DNA of 64,000 nucleotides, from NCBI GenBank assembly GCA_030752605.1, contig JASMDX010000074.1, positions 1-64,000 of the forward strand. The letters run 5' to 3'. The notes below the pieces were generated by a model. It was not told the DNA's origin. It worked only from the letters and a program-made list of their open reading frames with translations, and ran no database searches. Both the position numbers and the translations under genes were made by a program. This DNA is from GCA-2731375 sp002731375 (lineage in GTDB: Bacteria > Pseudomonadota > Alphaproteobacteria > GCA-2731375). Shown in pieces: positions 26,988 through 35,845 of this stretch (position 1 is the first letter of the stretch; each line of letters begins with the position of its first letter).

Positions 26988-27669
26988 GCAGGCGCTTGAC
27001 GAAATCGCCCAGGCCGGCTTGGCGGGCTCGTTTCAGGCGCTCCGCGGTTAGAATGGCGCGAACTTGACTCAGGGCCGCCTCGGCATCCTGATTGACGATG
27101 ACATAGTCGTACTCCGGCCAATGGCTGATCTCGTCCGCTGCCTTCGCCATGCGCTGGGCAACGACTTCGTCACTGTCCTGGGCCCGGTTTTTCAGGCGTC
27201 GTTCCAACTCCCTGGTCGACGGCGGCAGGATGAAAATACTGGCGACATCGTCGCGCATCTCTTCCTTCAGGTCCTGGGTGCCTTGCCAATCGATATCAAA
27301 CAGTACATCCCGGCCCGCGCTCAAGGCGTCCTCTACCGGTTCGGCGGGGGTGCCGTAGTAGTGATCGAAGACCTTGGCATGCTCCAACAATTGCCGGCGG
27401 TTGACCATCAGATCAAATTCGATGGGTTCGACGAAAACGTAGTCAACGCCTTCCTGCTCGCCGGGCCGTTTCGGCCGGGTCGTGAGGGACACCGACATGG
27501 TCAGGCCCGGGTCTTCCGCCAAAAGACGGCGGGACAGGGTGGTCTTGCCCGCGCCCGACGGCGACGATAGCACCAGCATCAGGCCGCGGCGAGAAATTCC
27601 ACCGGCAACGGTATTGGCGTCAAAGGCCTGATTTTCGCTTGGATTATTCAATATTCTGCGCCTGTTCAC
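26974..27669 (-). CDS. gmk: guanylate kinase
   Basis: Up to 231 residues. RRGLMLVLSSPSGAGKTTLS is the P-loop region and TTRPKRPGEQEGVDYVFV the GMP-binding segment. It phosphorylates GMP to GDP. The listed start is a GTG that overlaps the end of yicC by 26 bases; a later TTG (27654) would also fit, and the family normally starts about ten residues before the P-loop. Downstream neighbour of yicC and mltG, a common arrangement in alphaproteobacteria. Confidence 0.92.
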   Translation of the reverse strand: MNRRRILNNPSENQAFDANTVAGGISRRGLMLVLSSPSGAGKTTLSRRLLAEDPGLTMSVSLTTRPKRPGEQEGVDYVFVEPIEFDLMVNRRQLLEHAKVFDHYYGTPAEPVEDALSAGRDVLFDIDWQGTQDLKEEMRDDVASIFILPPSTRELERRLKNRAQDSDEVVAQRMAKAADEISHWPEYDYVIVNQDAEAALSQVRAILTAERLKRARQAGLGDFVKRLRDGQ

Positions 27670-28531
27670 GGAACTGGTCGATCACGGTTTTCAGCTCTAT
27701 GCCGATGTTCGTCAAGGCGGCATCCTGGGATTTGGAGCATAGGGTATTGGCCTCGCGGTTGAACTCCTGTGCCAGAAAATCCAAGCGTCGGCCAATGGCG
27801 CCGTCGTTGGAAAAAAGTTCGCGTGCCGCGCCCACGTGAACTGTCAGGCGGTCCAGCTCTTCCCGGACGTCCGCCTTGGTGGCCAGCAAGGCCACCTCTT
27901 GCAACAATCGTTCCTCGGACAGGCCAGCGGCGGCGCCAAGAATATCGGCGACCTGTTGTTGCAGGCGCGCCTTCAGGGCGGCTGGTTGCAGGGTGGCGAG
28001 TTTGCTGGCATCCTTTGATAAGCGGGCGATGGCATCTACCTGGCCGCCAACGATTTTGCCCAGACGCCGGCCCTCGGCCTCCCGATCCGCGACCAGCAAG
28101 TCCAGGGCTTCATCCAGGCTGGCCAGCACGCCTGCTTCCAACGCCTTGCGATCGGCTTCGGTTTCCTCGGGCTCGACGGTTTCGACGACGCCGCGCAGGG
28201 AAAGCAGGCCATCAACCGTCGGCGGCGCGGCACCGATGCGCGCTGCCAGATCGTTGGCTACGGAGAGTATGGACACCAGAACATCTTCGTTGACCTGTGC
28301 GGTGAGTTCAGCGCTCACCGGGTTCAAGGTCAGGTTCAAAGACAAATGACCCCGGTGAAAGCGCCGGGCCGCCGCGGCGCGCACCGTCGCCTCCAGGCCG
28401 TCCAGGCCACCTTGCAGGCGGCTGCGCAGGTCCAAACCACGGCTGTTGACGCTTTTGACTTCCCAAGCCCAGGAATAGACGCCTATGGCGCCTGCCGCCC
28501 GCGCGAAGCCGGTCATCGAGGAAATGGCCAC
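27644..28531 (-). CDS. YicC family endoribonuclease
   Basis: 295 residues. SSMTGFARAAG at the N-terminus and VKSVNSRGLDLRSRL are the standard YicC start, and RLDFLAQEFNREANTLCSKS near the end is the diagnostic C-terminal motif. YicC-type proteins are endoribonucleases that help degrade certain small RNAs. The start is the GTG at 28531, supported by GGAAGGAA upstream; the open frame extends to 28774 but that part has no similarity. It lies between mltG and gmk. Confidence 0.9.
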   Translation of the reverse strand: MAISSMTGFARAAGAIGVYSWAWEVKSVNSRGLDLRSRLQGGLDGLEATVRAAAARRFHRGHLSLNLTLNPVSAELTAQVNEDVLVSILSVANDLAARIGAAPPTVDGLLSLRGVVETVEPEETEADRKALEAGVLASLDEALDLLVADREAEGRRLGKIVGGQVDAIARLSKDASKLATLQPAALKARLQQQVADILGAAAGLSEERLLQEVALLATKADVREELDRLTVHVGAARELFSNDGAIGRRLDFLAQEFNREANTLCSKSQDAALTNIGIELKTVIDQFREQAQNIE

Positions 28532-28619
28532 CCTTATGAATTCCTTCCATTCGCCAGAGATTCTTGGCGCACTATATAAGATGTCCGGGCCCTTAGGGCA
28601 AAATTTAGACCATGGAACA

Positions 28620-29606
28620 TTAGCGGCTCTTCGTGGCCTTGGCCCGGCGCCATCGCTGGACGTTGCGGCGGTGCTGGGCAAAGGTAGCGGCAAAGGCATG
28701 GCCACCGGTGCCGTTGGCGACAAAATATAGGTCCTTGCTGGCCGTTGGATGCAGCACCGCGTGGAGGGCGGCACGGCCTGGGTTGGCGATGGGCCCGGGC
28801 GGCAGGGCTGGTATCCGGTAGGTGTTATAGGTTGTGTGTTGATCCAGATCGGCCCGGCGCAGGGGGCGACCGAGGGCTTTGCGGCCCAGGGTCAGGCCAT
28901 AGATCACGGTGGGGTCTGATTGCAGGCGCATACCCTTTTGCAGGCGGTTGATGAAGACACCGGCAACCCGCGGCCGTTCTACCCCGATAGAGGTTTCCTT
29001 CTCCACCATCGAGGCCAGAATCAAGGCCTCGCCCTTGCTGGCCAGCGGTAATCCCCGCTGCCGCACCGGCCACAGCTTCGCCAGGGTCTGGTGCATGGCT
29101 TCCGTCATGCGGGCTAGCATCGCCACCCTCTCGTCACCATACGAATAGTGATAGGTCTCCGGCAGGAGCGAGCCTTCGCCGGGAATATTTCCGATGTCGC
29201 CACGCAGACCGTCGGTTTGCTGCAACAAGGCGACAATTTGCGCACTGCTTAATCCCTCGGGCACGGTGACGCGGCGGACCACGGTTTCACCAAGGCGCAG
29301 GATATCCACCGCGCCGCGCATGGAGGTCCGGGCAGGAAAGTGAAATTCCCCGGCTTTCAAATCCCGCGACCAGCCACCCAGGCGCACGCCGAGACGAAAA
29401 ACCAAAGGCTGCTCGAAAATGCCGGCACCCGCCAGACGCTCGGCGATATCCCGCAGGTCGCTGCCTTTGGCCAGGACAACCGCGTGGTCAAAAGTATTGG
29501 GGCCGGGCCGAGTGAATTGCGCATAGCCCCAGCCGAATGCGATGCCGGTTACGATCAGGCCAAGCGTTAGGAAGAGTGCAAATAACCTAGCCAGGCGCCG
29601 CGCCAT
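28620..29606 (-). CDS. mltG: endolytic murein transglycosylase MltG
   Basis: 328 residues. A single N-terminal membrane helix (LARLFALFLTLGLIVTGIAF, about residues 5-25) is followed by a LysM-like part and the catalytic YceG/MltG domain: LPETYHYSYGDE, ILASMVEKETSIG with the catalytic glutamate, and LQSDPTVIYGL, then YNTYRIPALPPGPIANPG. MltG cleaves nascent glycan chains and so terminates peptidoglycan strands in the periplasm. It follows fabF by ten bases and may be part of the fatty-acid gene operon. Confidence 0.93.
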   Translation of the reverse strand: MARRLARLFALFLTLGLIVTGIAFGWGYAQFTRPGPNTFDHAVVLAKGSDLRDIAERLAGAGIFEQPLVFRLGVRLGGWSRDLKAGEFHFPARTSMRGAVDILRLGETVVRRVTVPEGLSSAQIVALLQQTDGLRGDIGNIPGEGSLLPETYHYSYGDERVAMLARMTEAMHQTLAKLWPVRQRGLPLASKGEALILASMVEKETSIGVERPRVAGVFINRLQKGMRLQSDPTVIYGLTLGRKALGRPLRRADLDQHTTYNTYRIPALPPGPIANPGRAALHAVLHPTASKDLYFVANGTGGHAFAATFAQHRRNVQRWRRAKATKSR

Positions 29607-29616
29607 GGTAGCAGCT

Positions 29617-30882
29617 TTATGGCGCCGGGGTCAGCACCAGGGAGGCGTTGGTGCCGCCGAAGCCAAAGGAATTCGACAGCGCCGCCCGGATCGGCCGTTC
29701 CTTCGGTTTATGGGGCACCAGATCCATATCCAGGCCATCGGAGGGATCGTCAAGATTTAGGGTGGCCGGCGCGACATTATTGTTCATGGCGAGGATGGAG
29801 AAAATCGCCTCCACGCTGCCCGCCGCGCCCAGCAAATGGCCTATGGCTGACTTGGTCGAAGACATGGACAATTGGTTAACCGCATCGCCGAACAGACGCT
29901 TCACCGCACCGACTTCGATCTCGTCGCCCAGGGGCGTCGAGGTGCCGTGGGCATTGATGTAATCAACATCGCCTGGGTTCAGACCGGCCCGGTGCAAGGC
30001 GCCCTGCATGGCGCGGAAACCGCCGTCGCCATCCGGTGCCGGCGCGGTAATGTGATGGGCATCGCCCGAGAGGCCATAGCCGGCGACTTCGGCATGGATC
30101 TTGGCGCCGCGGGCCTTGGCATGTTCCAATTCTTCCAACACCACGATGCCCGAACCCTCGCCCATGACGAAGCCGTCGCGGTTCTTGTCATAGGGCCGGG
30201 AGGCTTTTTCGGGCGTGTCCTCAAAGCTGGTTGAAAGGGCCTTGCAGGCCGCGAAACCGGCCATGCCAAGACGCGAGATCGCCGCTTCCGCACCGCCCGC
30301 GATCATCACATCCGCATCGTCCAGCATGATCAGCCGGGCCGCATCGCCGATAGCGTGCGCGCCGGTTGAGCACGCGGTGACCACCGCATGGTTGGGACCC
30401 TTGAAGCCGTACTTGATGGAAATAGTGCCCGACAGCAGATTGATCAGAGAGCCGGGAATGAAGAACGGGCTGATCCGGCGCGGTCCCTTCTCGTGCAGGG
30501 TAATGGCTGCCGCCTCGATGCTGGGCAAACCGCCGATGCCAGAGCCGACCAAAACGCCCGTACGCAAACGTGAGTCCTCATCCTCAGGCTTCCAGCCGGC
30601 ATCTGTCAGGGCTTGCTCCATAGCGCAAAGGCCAAAGATAATGAAATCATCAATCCGCCGCTGCTCCTTTGGCGGAATCCAGTCGTCGGCATTGAAGTCC
30701 GGCGCGCTGTCTCCAATAGGGACTTCACAGGCGATTTTCACGGATAGATCAGAGGTGTCGATCTTTTTGATCTGCCCGGCGCCGGATTCGCTATTCAATA
30801 GCCGTCCCCAGACAGCGTCAACCCCCACGCCCAGTGGCGTGACTAGACCCATTCCGGTGACAACGACCCTGCGTTCGCTCAT
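29617..30882 (-). CDS. fabF: 3-oxoacyl-ACP synthase II
   Basis: 421 residues. RVVVTGMGLVTPLG opens the protein and the catalytic triad is visible as VTACSTGAHAIGDAA (Cys), INAHGTSTPLGD (His) and KSAIGHLLGAAGSVE (His). FabF extends acyl-ACPs with malonyl-ACP. The ATG at 30882 is chosen because GGAG lies directly upstream; the longer ORF begins at 30903. It lies downstream of acpP, about 100 bases away, in the order fabD-fabG-acpP-fabF. Confidence 0.95.
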   Translation of the reverse strand: MSERRVVVTGMGLVTPLGVGVDAVWGRLLNSESGAGQIKKIDTSDLSVKIACEVPIGDSAPDFNADDWIPPKEQRRIDDFIIFGLCAMEQALTDAGWKPEDEDSRLRTGVLVGSGIGGLPSIEAAAITLHEKGPRRISPFFIPGSLINLLSGTISIKYGFKGPNHAVVTACSTGAHAIGDAARLIMLDDADVMIAGGAEAAISRLGMAGFAACKALSTSFEDTPEKASRPYDKNRDGFVMGEGSGIVVLEELEHAKARGAKIHAEVAGYGLSGDAHHITAPAPDGDGGFRAMQGALHRAGLNPGDVDYINAHGTSTPLGDEIEVGAVKRLFGDAVNQLSMSSTKSAIGHLLGAAGSVEAIFSILAMNNNVAPATLNLDDPSDGLDMDLVPHKPKERPIRAALSNSFGFGGTNASLVLTPAP

Positions 30883-30983
30883 CTCCAGCCTCCGTCGGCG
30901 CAACCTATACTAGCCTAACCGCCCGTAGCCCCATTGTGCGCTACACATGAAGGCCACGGCGCAAACCCGCCGTGAAACAGGGA

Positions 30984-31220
30984 TCAGGACGCGTTGGCGT
31001 CGATAAATGTAATGGCGTCCTTCACGGTGGCGATCTTTTCGGCGGCATCATCGGGAATTTCGATGCCGAATTCTTCTTCGAATGCCATCACCAGTTCAAC
31101 CGTATCAAGGCTGTCGGCGCCAAGGTCGTCAATAAATGAAGCACCCTCGGAAACTTTGTCTTCTTCCACGCCGAGATGCTCAACGACGATCTTTTTTACG
31201 CGATCGGCAGTATCGCTCAT
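30984..31220 (-). CDS. acpP: acyl carrier protein
   Basis: 78 residues, strongly acidic. GADSLDTVELVMAFEEEFG carries the phosphopantetheine serine S37 in the DSL motif. It shuttles growing acyl chains for FabD, FabG and FabF, which flank it. About 180 bases separate it from fabG upstream, enough for its own promoter, in line with the high expression usual for acpP; no strong -35/-10 pair is evident there. AAGGAA precedes the start. Confidence 0.96.
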   Translation of the reverse strand: MSDTADRVKKIVVEHLGVEEDKVSEGASFIDDLGADSLDTVELVMAFEEEFGIEIPDDAAEKIATVKDAITFIDANAS

Positions 31221-31400
31221 GTGTTAATTCCTTCGCGCTGTCAGGTTAGTAAAATTAATCTGCGTAACGTTGTTCATTGCCTTTGTCCGTAGGGTGCCAA
31301 CCGAATCAATCGACAGCCGGGAAAAGCGAGGCTTGGTACCATGAACATTGGCAAAGGCCAAGACCTCAATGCCACTATTTACAAGTTGCAGGGTGGCACC

Positions 31401-32138
31401 TCAAATCATCGCCATGCCGCCGTTGATATGCAAGGTCTGGCCGGTAACATAGGAGGCCTCCTCGCTAGCCAGATAGAGCACACCGGCGGCGACGTCATCA
31501 ACCACTCCAAGGCGCCCGGCGGGGATAGAAGCCAGCAGAGTTTCCCGTTGTCCCTCGTCCAGGGCATCGGTCATCGGGGTTTGGATAAAGCCGGGGGCCA
31601 GGCAATTGACGGTGATGTTGCGCGAGGCGACTTCCTGGGCCAGGGATTTGGAAAAGCCGATAATGCCGGCCTTGGAGGCGGCGTAATTGGTTTGTCCGCC
31701 GTTGCCCGTAACCCCAACGATGGAGGCGATATTAACGATTCGGCCCCAGCGCCGCTTCATCATGCCGCGCAAGGCCGCCTTGGACAGGCGGAAGGCGGCG
31801 GTCAGGTTCACGGCTATGACCTGCTCCCAATCTTCGTCCTTCAGGCGCAGGGCCAGGTTGTCGCGGGTCAGCCCGGCGTTATTAATGACGATATCGACCG
31901 AACCTAGAGCTTCGTCGGCCTGACCAATCAGCGCGCTGACCGCTTCGCCGTTTCTCAGATCGCAGGGCAGCACCGCGCAACGCTCGCCTATTTCCGCCGC
32001 CAGGGCGTCGAGGGCATCGGCCCGCGTGCCCGATAATCCCACATTGGCGCCGGCCTGATGCAGATGCCGTGCAATGGCGCCGCCGATACCGCCCGAGGCG
32101 CCGGTCACGAGAGCTGATTTTCCAGAAAGATTAAACAT
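31401..32138 (-). CDS. fabG: 3-oxoacyl-ACP reductase
   Basis: 245 residues of a classical short-chain dehydrogenase. ALVTGASGGIGGAIARHL is the NADP-binding motif, NNAGLTRDNLALRLKDEDW is the FabG-specific stretch, and NGGQTNYAASKAGIIGFSK contains the catalytic Tyr and Lys. It reduces 3-ketoacyl-ACP. It starts 18 bases after the fabD stop on the same strand, so both are co-transcribed. Confidence 0.95.
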   Translation of the reverse strand: MFNLSGKSALVTGASGGIGGAIARHLHQAGANVGLSGTRADALDALAAEIGERCAVLPCDLRNGEAVSALIGQADEALGSVDIVINNAGLTRDNLALRLKDEDWEQVIAVNLTAAFRLSKAALRGMMKRRWGRIVNIASIVGVTGNGGQTNYAASKAGIIGFSKSLAQEVASRNITVNCLAPGFIQTPMTDALDEGQRETLLASIPAGRLGVVDDVAAGVLYLASEEASYVTGQTLHINGGMAMI

Positions 32139-32156
32139 GGATCGCTGTTCCTGATT

Positions 32157-33098
32157 CTAGACAGACTTGAGAAAGGCTTCAATATGGTCCGGTTCGTTGA
32201 CCGCCAGGCCAGAGATCTCCTTGTCAATGCGTTTCAGCATGGTGGTCAACACCTTGCCGGCACCGACCTCGACCAAATTATCCACATCCCGGCCGCGCAG
32301 ATACAGCACGCTTTCCCGCCAGCGTACCATGGCCGTGACCTGGCGCACCAGCAGATCGCGGATCTCGTCCGGATCGCTCACCGCCTCGGCCGAGACATTG
32401 GCGATCAAGGGTGCCAGCGGTGCCACGGGTGGGGAGGCCCGTAAAGCCTCGGCCATCACATCGGCGGCCGGTTGCATCAGGGCGCAATGAAAGGGTGCGC
32501 TGACCGGCAGTAGCATGGGCCGCCGCGCTCCGCGTTCCTTGGCCAGTTCCACGGCGCGCTCGACTGCTTCCACATTGCCGCTGACCACGACCTGGCCCGG
32601 CGTATTGTCGTTCGCTATATCGCAGATCTGACTCTGCGCGGCATCGTGCGCAACACCTTGGGCAGCCTCGAAATCAAGACCTAACAAGGCGGCCATGGCG
32701 CCGACACCCACGGGAACCGCTTGCTGCATGGCCTGCCCGCGCTTTTTCAGCAGATGCGCGGTCACGTCCAGGGGAATGGCATCCGCCGCACACAGGGCGG
32801 AATATTCGCCCAAGGAATGTCCGGCGACAAATTGGCAATGCTTGCCGAATTCCAGCCCACCGTCGTTGCGCAACACCCGGACCACGGCCAGGCTCATGGC
32901 CATCAGGGCGGGTTGGGCGTTTTCCGTCAGTGTCAGCTCCTCGATTGGGCCCTCGAACATCAGCCGCGAGAGGTTCTGGCTCAAGGCCTCATCGACCTCT
33001 TCGAACACCTGACGGGCGGTCGGCAGGGCATCCGCCAAGGCCTTGCCCATGCCCACTGCCTGGCTACCTTGACCCGGAAATACAAAGGCGCGCGCCAT
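32157..33098 (-). CDS. fabD: malonyl-CoA:ACP transacylase
   Basis: 313 residues. FVFPGQGSQAVGMGKAL at the start, GHSLGEYSALCAADA with the catalytic serine, and SAPFHCALMQPAADVM with the histidine are the FabD motifs. It loads malonyl units on ACP. The ATG at 33098 has GGGAGG just upstream; the frame continues upstream to 33122 without similarity. It heads the fabD-fabG-acpP-fabF block and is divergent from rpsF. Confidence 0.94.
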   Translation of the reverse strand: MARAFVFPGQGSQAVGMGKALADALPTARQVFEEVDEALSQNLSRLMFEGPIEELTLTENAQPALMAMSLAVVRVLRNDGGLEFGKHCQFVAGHSLGEYSALCAADAIPLDVTAHLLKKRGQAMQQAVPVGVGAMAALLGLDFEAAQGVAHDAAQSQICDIANDNTPGQVVVSGNVEAVERAVELAKERGARRPMLLPVSAPFHCALMQPAADVMAEALRASPPVAPLAPLIANVSAEAVSDPDEIRDLLVRQVTAMVRWRESVLYLRGRDVDNLVEVGAGKVLTTMLKRIDKEISGLAVNEPDHIEAFLKSV

Positions 33099-33136
33099 GG
33101 CTGCCTCCCTCACTGTTACCATCCATTCTCTTATCC

Positions 33137-33164
33137 TTCATAGCCGGTCACTTTGTGCTGTCAA
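33137..33164 (-). promoter_or_regulatory. candidate promoter of fabD
   Basis: On the minus strand TTGACA (33164-33159) is followed after 16 bases by TATGAA (33142-33137). Transcription would begin near 33130, about 30 bases before the fabD ATG at 33098. The -35 is perfect. It lies back-to-back with the rpsF promoter candidate. Confidence 0.5.
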
Positions 33165-33170
33165 GCCGGC

Positions 33171-33198
33171 TTGCACGAGCTCGGCATATGTGTATATA
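33171..33198 (+). promoter_or_regulatory. candidate promoter of the rpsF operon
   Basis: TTGCAC (33171-33176) is followed after 16 bases by TATATA (33193-33198). The transcript would start near 33205 and have a leader of about 120 bases before rpsF, which contains the structured element at 33243-33299. Confidence 0.5.
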
Positions 33199-33242
33199 TG
33201 CCGCGCCTTGCCTGGGTCACCGGGCTTGAGATTATCATATTC

Positions 33243-33299
33243 GGTCGGCCGCGTTCACAACGCGTCCGCAGGGCATTCCAACGGGGGATGCCACCGACC
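33243..33299 (+). promoter_or_regulatory. structured rpsF leader; candidate S6:S18 autoregulatory element
   Basis: GGTCGG (33243-33248) can pair with CCGACC (33294-33299), closing a junction that holds two further hairpins. One is CGCGTT/AACGCG (33250-33255 with 33259-33264). The other is GGCATTCC/GGGATGCC (33272-33279 with 33285-33292). An ACCGA stretch lies at the 3' edge. Leaders bound by the S6:S18 heterodimer occur before rpsF in many bacteria and contain conserved CCG and ACCGA elements, so this is a good position for one, but the match to the published motif was not computed. Confidence 0.4.
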
Positions 33300-33323
33300 A
33301 TACCGAAGGAGCGACGGACAGGT

Positions 33324-33791
33324 ATGCCGTTATACGAAAATGTGTTTATTGCACGCCAGGATGTTTCATCCCAGCAAGTCGAAGCCATGACCGAGGAATT
33401 CACCAAATTGGTGACAGACAATGGTGGCTCGGTGCCCAAGAACGAATATTGGGGCGTGCGCGGCCTGACATACCGCATTAAGAAAAACCGCAAGGGTCAT
33501 TATGTGTTGTTGAACCTGGACGCGCCGTCGGATGCGGTGCAGGAGCTGGAACGCAACATGCGCCTGCATGAAGATGTGATCCGCTACATGACCGTGCGCG
33601 TCGAGGAGCTGGAAGAAGGTCCTTCCGTGATGATGCAATCGCGTGGTGGACGCGGTGACCGCCGCCCCCGAGAAGGTGGCCGTGACCGTGAAGGCGGCCG
33701 CGAGGGCCGTGGCCGCGAGGAACGTGGTGGCGAGGATACCCCCGCCGTGGCCGAAGCCGCGCCTGAAACCACTGCAAGCACCGAGGAGTAG
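33324..33791 (+). CDS. rpsF: 30S ribosomal protein S6
   Basis: 155 residues. MPLYENVFIARQDVSSQQV, WGVRGLTYRIKKNRKGHYVL and RLHEDVIRYMTVRVEEL form the S6 core (residues 1-95). The tail, about 55 residues rich in Arg, Gly and Glu, is a longer extension than in E. coli but usual among alphaproteobacteria. The start is at ATG 33324; the frame runs upstream to 33153 without similarity. It is followed five bases later by rpsR, and the two products bind the same central domain of 16S rRNA. Confidence 0.94.
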   Translation: MPLYENVFIARQDVSSQQVEAMTEEFTKLVTDNGGSVPKNEYWGVRGLTYRIKKNRKGHYVLLNLDAPSDAVQELERNMRLHEDVIRYMTVRVEELEEGPSVMMQSRGGRGDRRPREGGRDREGGREGRGREERGGEDTPAVAEAAPETTASTEE

Positions 33792-33796
33792 AACAA

Positions 33797-34054
33797 ATGG
33801 CACAGAACGTAAGAATTTCCCAACTGCCCTTGCGCCGCCCGTTTTACCGTCGACGCAAGACCTGCCCGTTCTCGGGCGCCAATTCACCCAAGATCGATTA
33901 CAAGGACGTGCGCACCCTGCAGCGTTACCTGTCCGAGCGGGGCAAGATTGTCCCCAGCCGCATCACGGCGGTCTCGGCCAAGAAACAGCGCGAACTGGCC
34001 CGGGCCGTCAAGCGGGCGCGCATCCTGGCGTTGTTGCCGTTCGTCCTGCAATAG
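33797..34054 (+). CDS. rpsR: 30S ribosomal protein S18
   Basis: 85 residues. FYRRRKTCPFSGANSPKIDY, DVRTLQRYLSERGKIVPSRI and KKQRELARAVKRARILALLP are the S18 core. S18 pairs with S6 in the platform of the small subunit. It lies between rpsF and the DUF2232 gene, all on the same strand. Confidence 0.95.
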   Translation: MAQNVRISQLPLRRPFYRRRKTCPFSGANSPKIDYKDVRTLQRYLSERGKIVPSRITAVSAKKQRELARAVKRARILALLPFVLQ

Positions 34055-34134
34055 GACGTACCGCAATAGCTCGACGGGCGGAGTTATTGGCCGCCGAGCG
34101 ATAACCGGTGGCCAATTGCCATGTTGCAGGACAA

Positions 34135-35085
34135 ATGTTGCACTTCAACCTGATTGCCATTGCTGCTGGCGTAGCCAGCGGCCTATTGCAGGGCGCCCTG
34201 GCGCTGCCCGCGGTGGGCGGCTTGTTGTTGGCCTATATCGCACCGCTGCCATTGTTCCTGGCCGGCTTGGGGCTGGGGGTGCGGGGTGCCGTCATTGCCG
34301 TTCTGGTGGCCGGTGGTTTGAGCATGATGTTCGGTGGGCCAGGCTTCGCCGCCACCCAGGCGGTGTTCTATGGTCTGCCGGTAATTGTCATCAGCCGCCA
34401 GGCCCTGTTGTCGCGTACCGATGGCCGGGGCCAGGTGCATTGGTATCCACCAGGCCGTATACTGTTATGGCTGGCTGGCATGGCGGTGGCGGGGCTGGTT
34501 TTTGGCCTGGCTGGGCTGAGCCTGTTCGGCGACGGTTTGATGGCCTATTTAAATGCGGTCATGGCGCCGTTCGCGGAACAATTTTCCGATGCCGAACAGC
34601 GCGAAGTGTTGGTGGCCCTGGTCGATTATCTGCCGGCGTTTTTTGCTGTGTCCTGGATCTTGGGGCTGATTTTCAATGGCGTGCTGGCCCAGGGGCTGTT
34701 GGTGCGTTTCGGCTACAACATCGCGCCAAGCCCGGAATTGGCGGATATCCGTCTGCCAATGGCCTGGATCGGCACCTTGTTGGCGGCTTTGCTGCTGGCG
34801 TCCATGACGGGTTTATTGGGCGTATTTGGTAAAACCCTTGCAGCAATCGCCATTGTGCCGTATTTCGTGCTCGGTTTGGGCGTTGTCCACGGCTTTTTCC
34901 GGCCCTGGAAAGGTCGTTTGGCCATGCTGATTTTGTTTTATGGACTTTTGTTTTTATGGCCCTTGCCGATCCTGGTTGCCGGTCTTGGCCTTTTGAACGC
35001 GGTGCTGCGTCTGGCGCGCGGCGATAATTTGAGCAACACCGGCGGTGCCGGAGATAGCGGCGGTAGCGCCGACAAGGAGGAATGA
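34135..35085 (+). CDS. DUF2232 family integral membrane protein
   Basis: About 316 residues, very hydrophobic, with roughly eight membrane helices (for example LPAVGGLLLAYIAPLPLF and AGMAVAGLVFGLAGLSLFG). The DUF2232/YybS-like family is regularly found between rpsR and rplI in alphaproteobacteria. Function unknown; an export or envelope role is possible. The ATG at 34135 has AGGA a few bases upstream; GTG 34108 is the alternative. The stop overlaps the ATG ATG start region of rplI. Confidence 0.82.
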   Translation: MLHFNLIAIAAGVASGLLQGALALPAVGGLLLAYIAPLPLFLAGLGLGVRGAVIAVLVAGGLSMMFGGPGFAATQAVFYGLPVIVISRQALLSRTDGRGQVHWYPPGRILLWLAGMAVAGLVFGLAGLSLFGDGLMAYLNAVMAPFAEQFSDAEQREVLVALVDYLPAFFAVSWILGLIFNGVLAQGLLVRFGYNIAPSPELADIRLPMAWIGTLLAALLLASMTGLLGVFGKTLAAIAIVPYFVLGLGVVHGFFRPWKGRLAMLILFYGLLFLWPLPILVAGLGLLNAVLRLARGDNLSNTGGAGDSGGSADKEE

Positions 35086-35693
35086 TGGACGTCGTCCTAA
35101 TGGAACGAATTGAGTCACTTGGCCAAATGGGCGATGTGGTCAGTGTCAAGAATGGTTATGCCCGCAACTACCTGCTGCCCCAGGGCAAGGCCCAGCGCGC
35201 CACGGCGGAAAACCTGGCCGCCTTCGCGGCCCGCCGGACTGAGTTGGAGGCGCGCAACCTGGAGCGCCGTGGTGAGGCCGAAAAGGTCGCGAAAACCATG
35301 AAGGAGGTGAGCTTCGTGGTGATCCGTCAGGCCGGCGAGTCAGGCCAGCTTTATGGTTCCGTCGCGGCTCGTGATGTGATCGAGGGCCTGGATGGTGCTG
35401 GCTTTAAGGTCGACCGCGACCAGGTCGTGCTGACGCGCCCGATCAAGACCCTTGGTCTGCATCCAGTTCAAGTCAACCTGCACCCGGAAGTCAGTGTTGA
35501 AGTGATTGCCAATGTCGCCCGTTCGGAGGCGGAGGCGGAGCGTCAGGCCGCCGGCGAGGATATCAACGCCGAGGAAGAAGATGATCTGGCCATGGAGGTC
35601 TTTGACGACGACACTGCGGATGAAGATAGCGATGAGGCCGCGTCGGATGTCGAGGTTGCCGAGGAAGAGGTTGCGGAAACCGAAGACGATTGA
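35085..35693 (+). CDS. rplI: 50S ribosomal protein L9
   Basis: 202 residues. MDVVLMERIESLGQMGDVV and VKNGYARNYLLPQGKA are the N-terminal L9 domain; GLHPVQVNLHPEVSVEVI ends the C-terminal domain. The last 50 residues are an acidic tail (EDINAEEEDDLAME and onward) beyond the usual 150. Two ATG codons are adjacent; the second (35085) is chosen because it leaves a more normal gap to AAGGAGG and matches the family N-terminus. A stem-loop with a U run follows, so the operon appears to stop here. Confidence 0.94.
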   Translation: MDVVLMERIESLGQMGDVVSVKNGYARNYLLPQGKAQRATAENLAAFAARRTELEARNLERRGEAEKVAKTMKEVSFVVIRQAGESGQLYGSVAARDVIEGLDGAGFKVDRDQVVLTRPIKTLGLHPVQVNLHPEVSVEVIANVARSEAEAERQAAGEDINAEEEDDLAMEVFDDDTADEDSDEAASDVEVAEEEVAETEDD

Positions 35694-35720
35694 TCCCGGC
35701 AGCGGATCAAGAATTAAAAT

Positions 35721-35759
35721 AAGGGGCGGTTCGGATATCCGGGCCGCTCCCTTTTTTTG
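35721..35759 (+). terminator. rho-independent terminator after rplI
   Basis: AAGGGGCGG and CCGCTCCCTT can pair (one G-U) around a GC-rich loop and are followed by a run of seven T at 35752-35758. The position is 28 bases after the L9 stop. Confidence 0.7.
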
Positions 35760-35845
35760 ATCAACGTCATTGTTTGTCATAATGAGCTGCTGGGCTGCTC
35801 CCCATGGTTGGACCACCCGGCCGGAGAAATTTCGGGGGTGATAGC

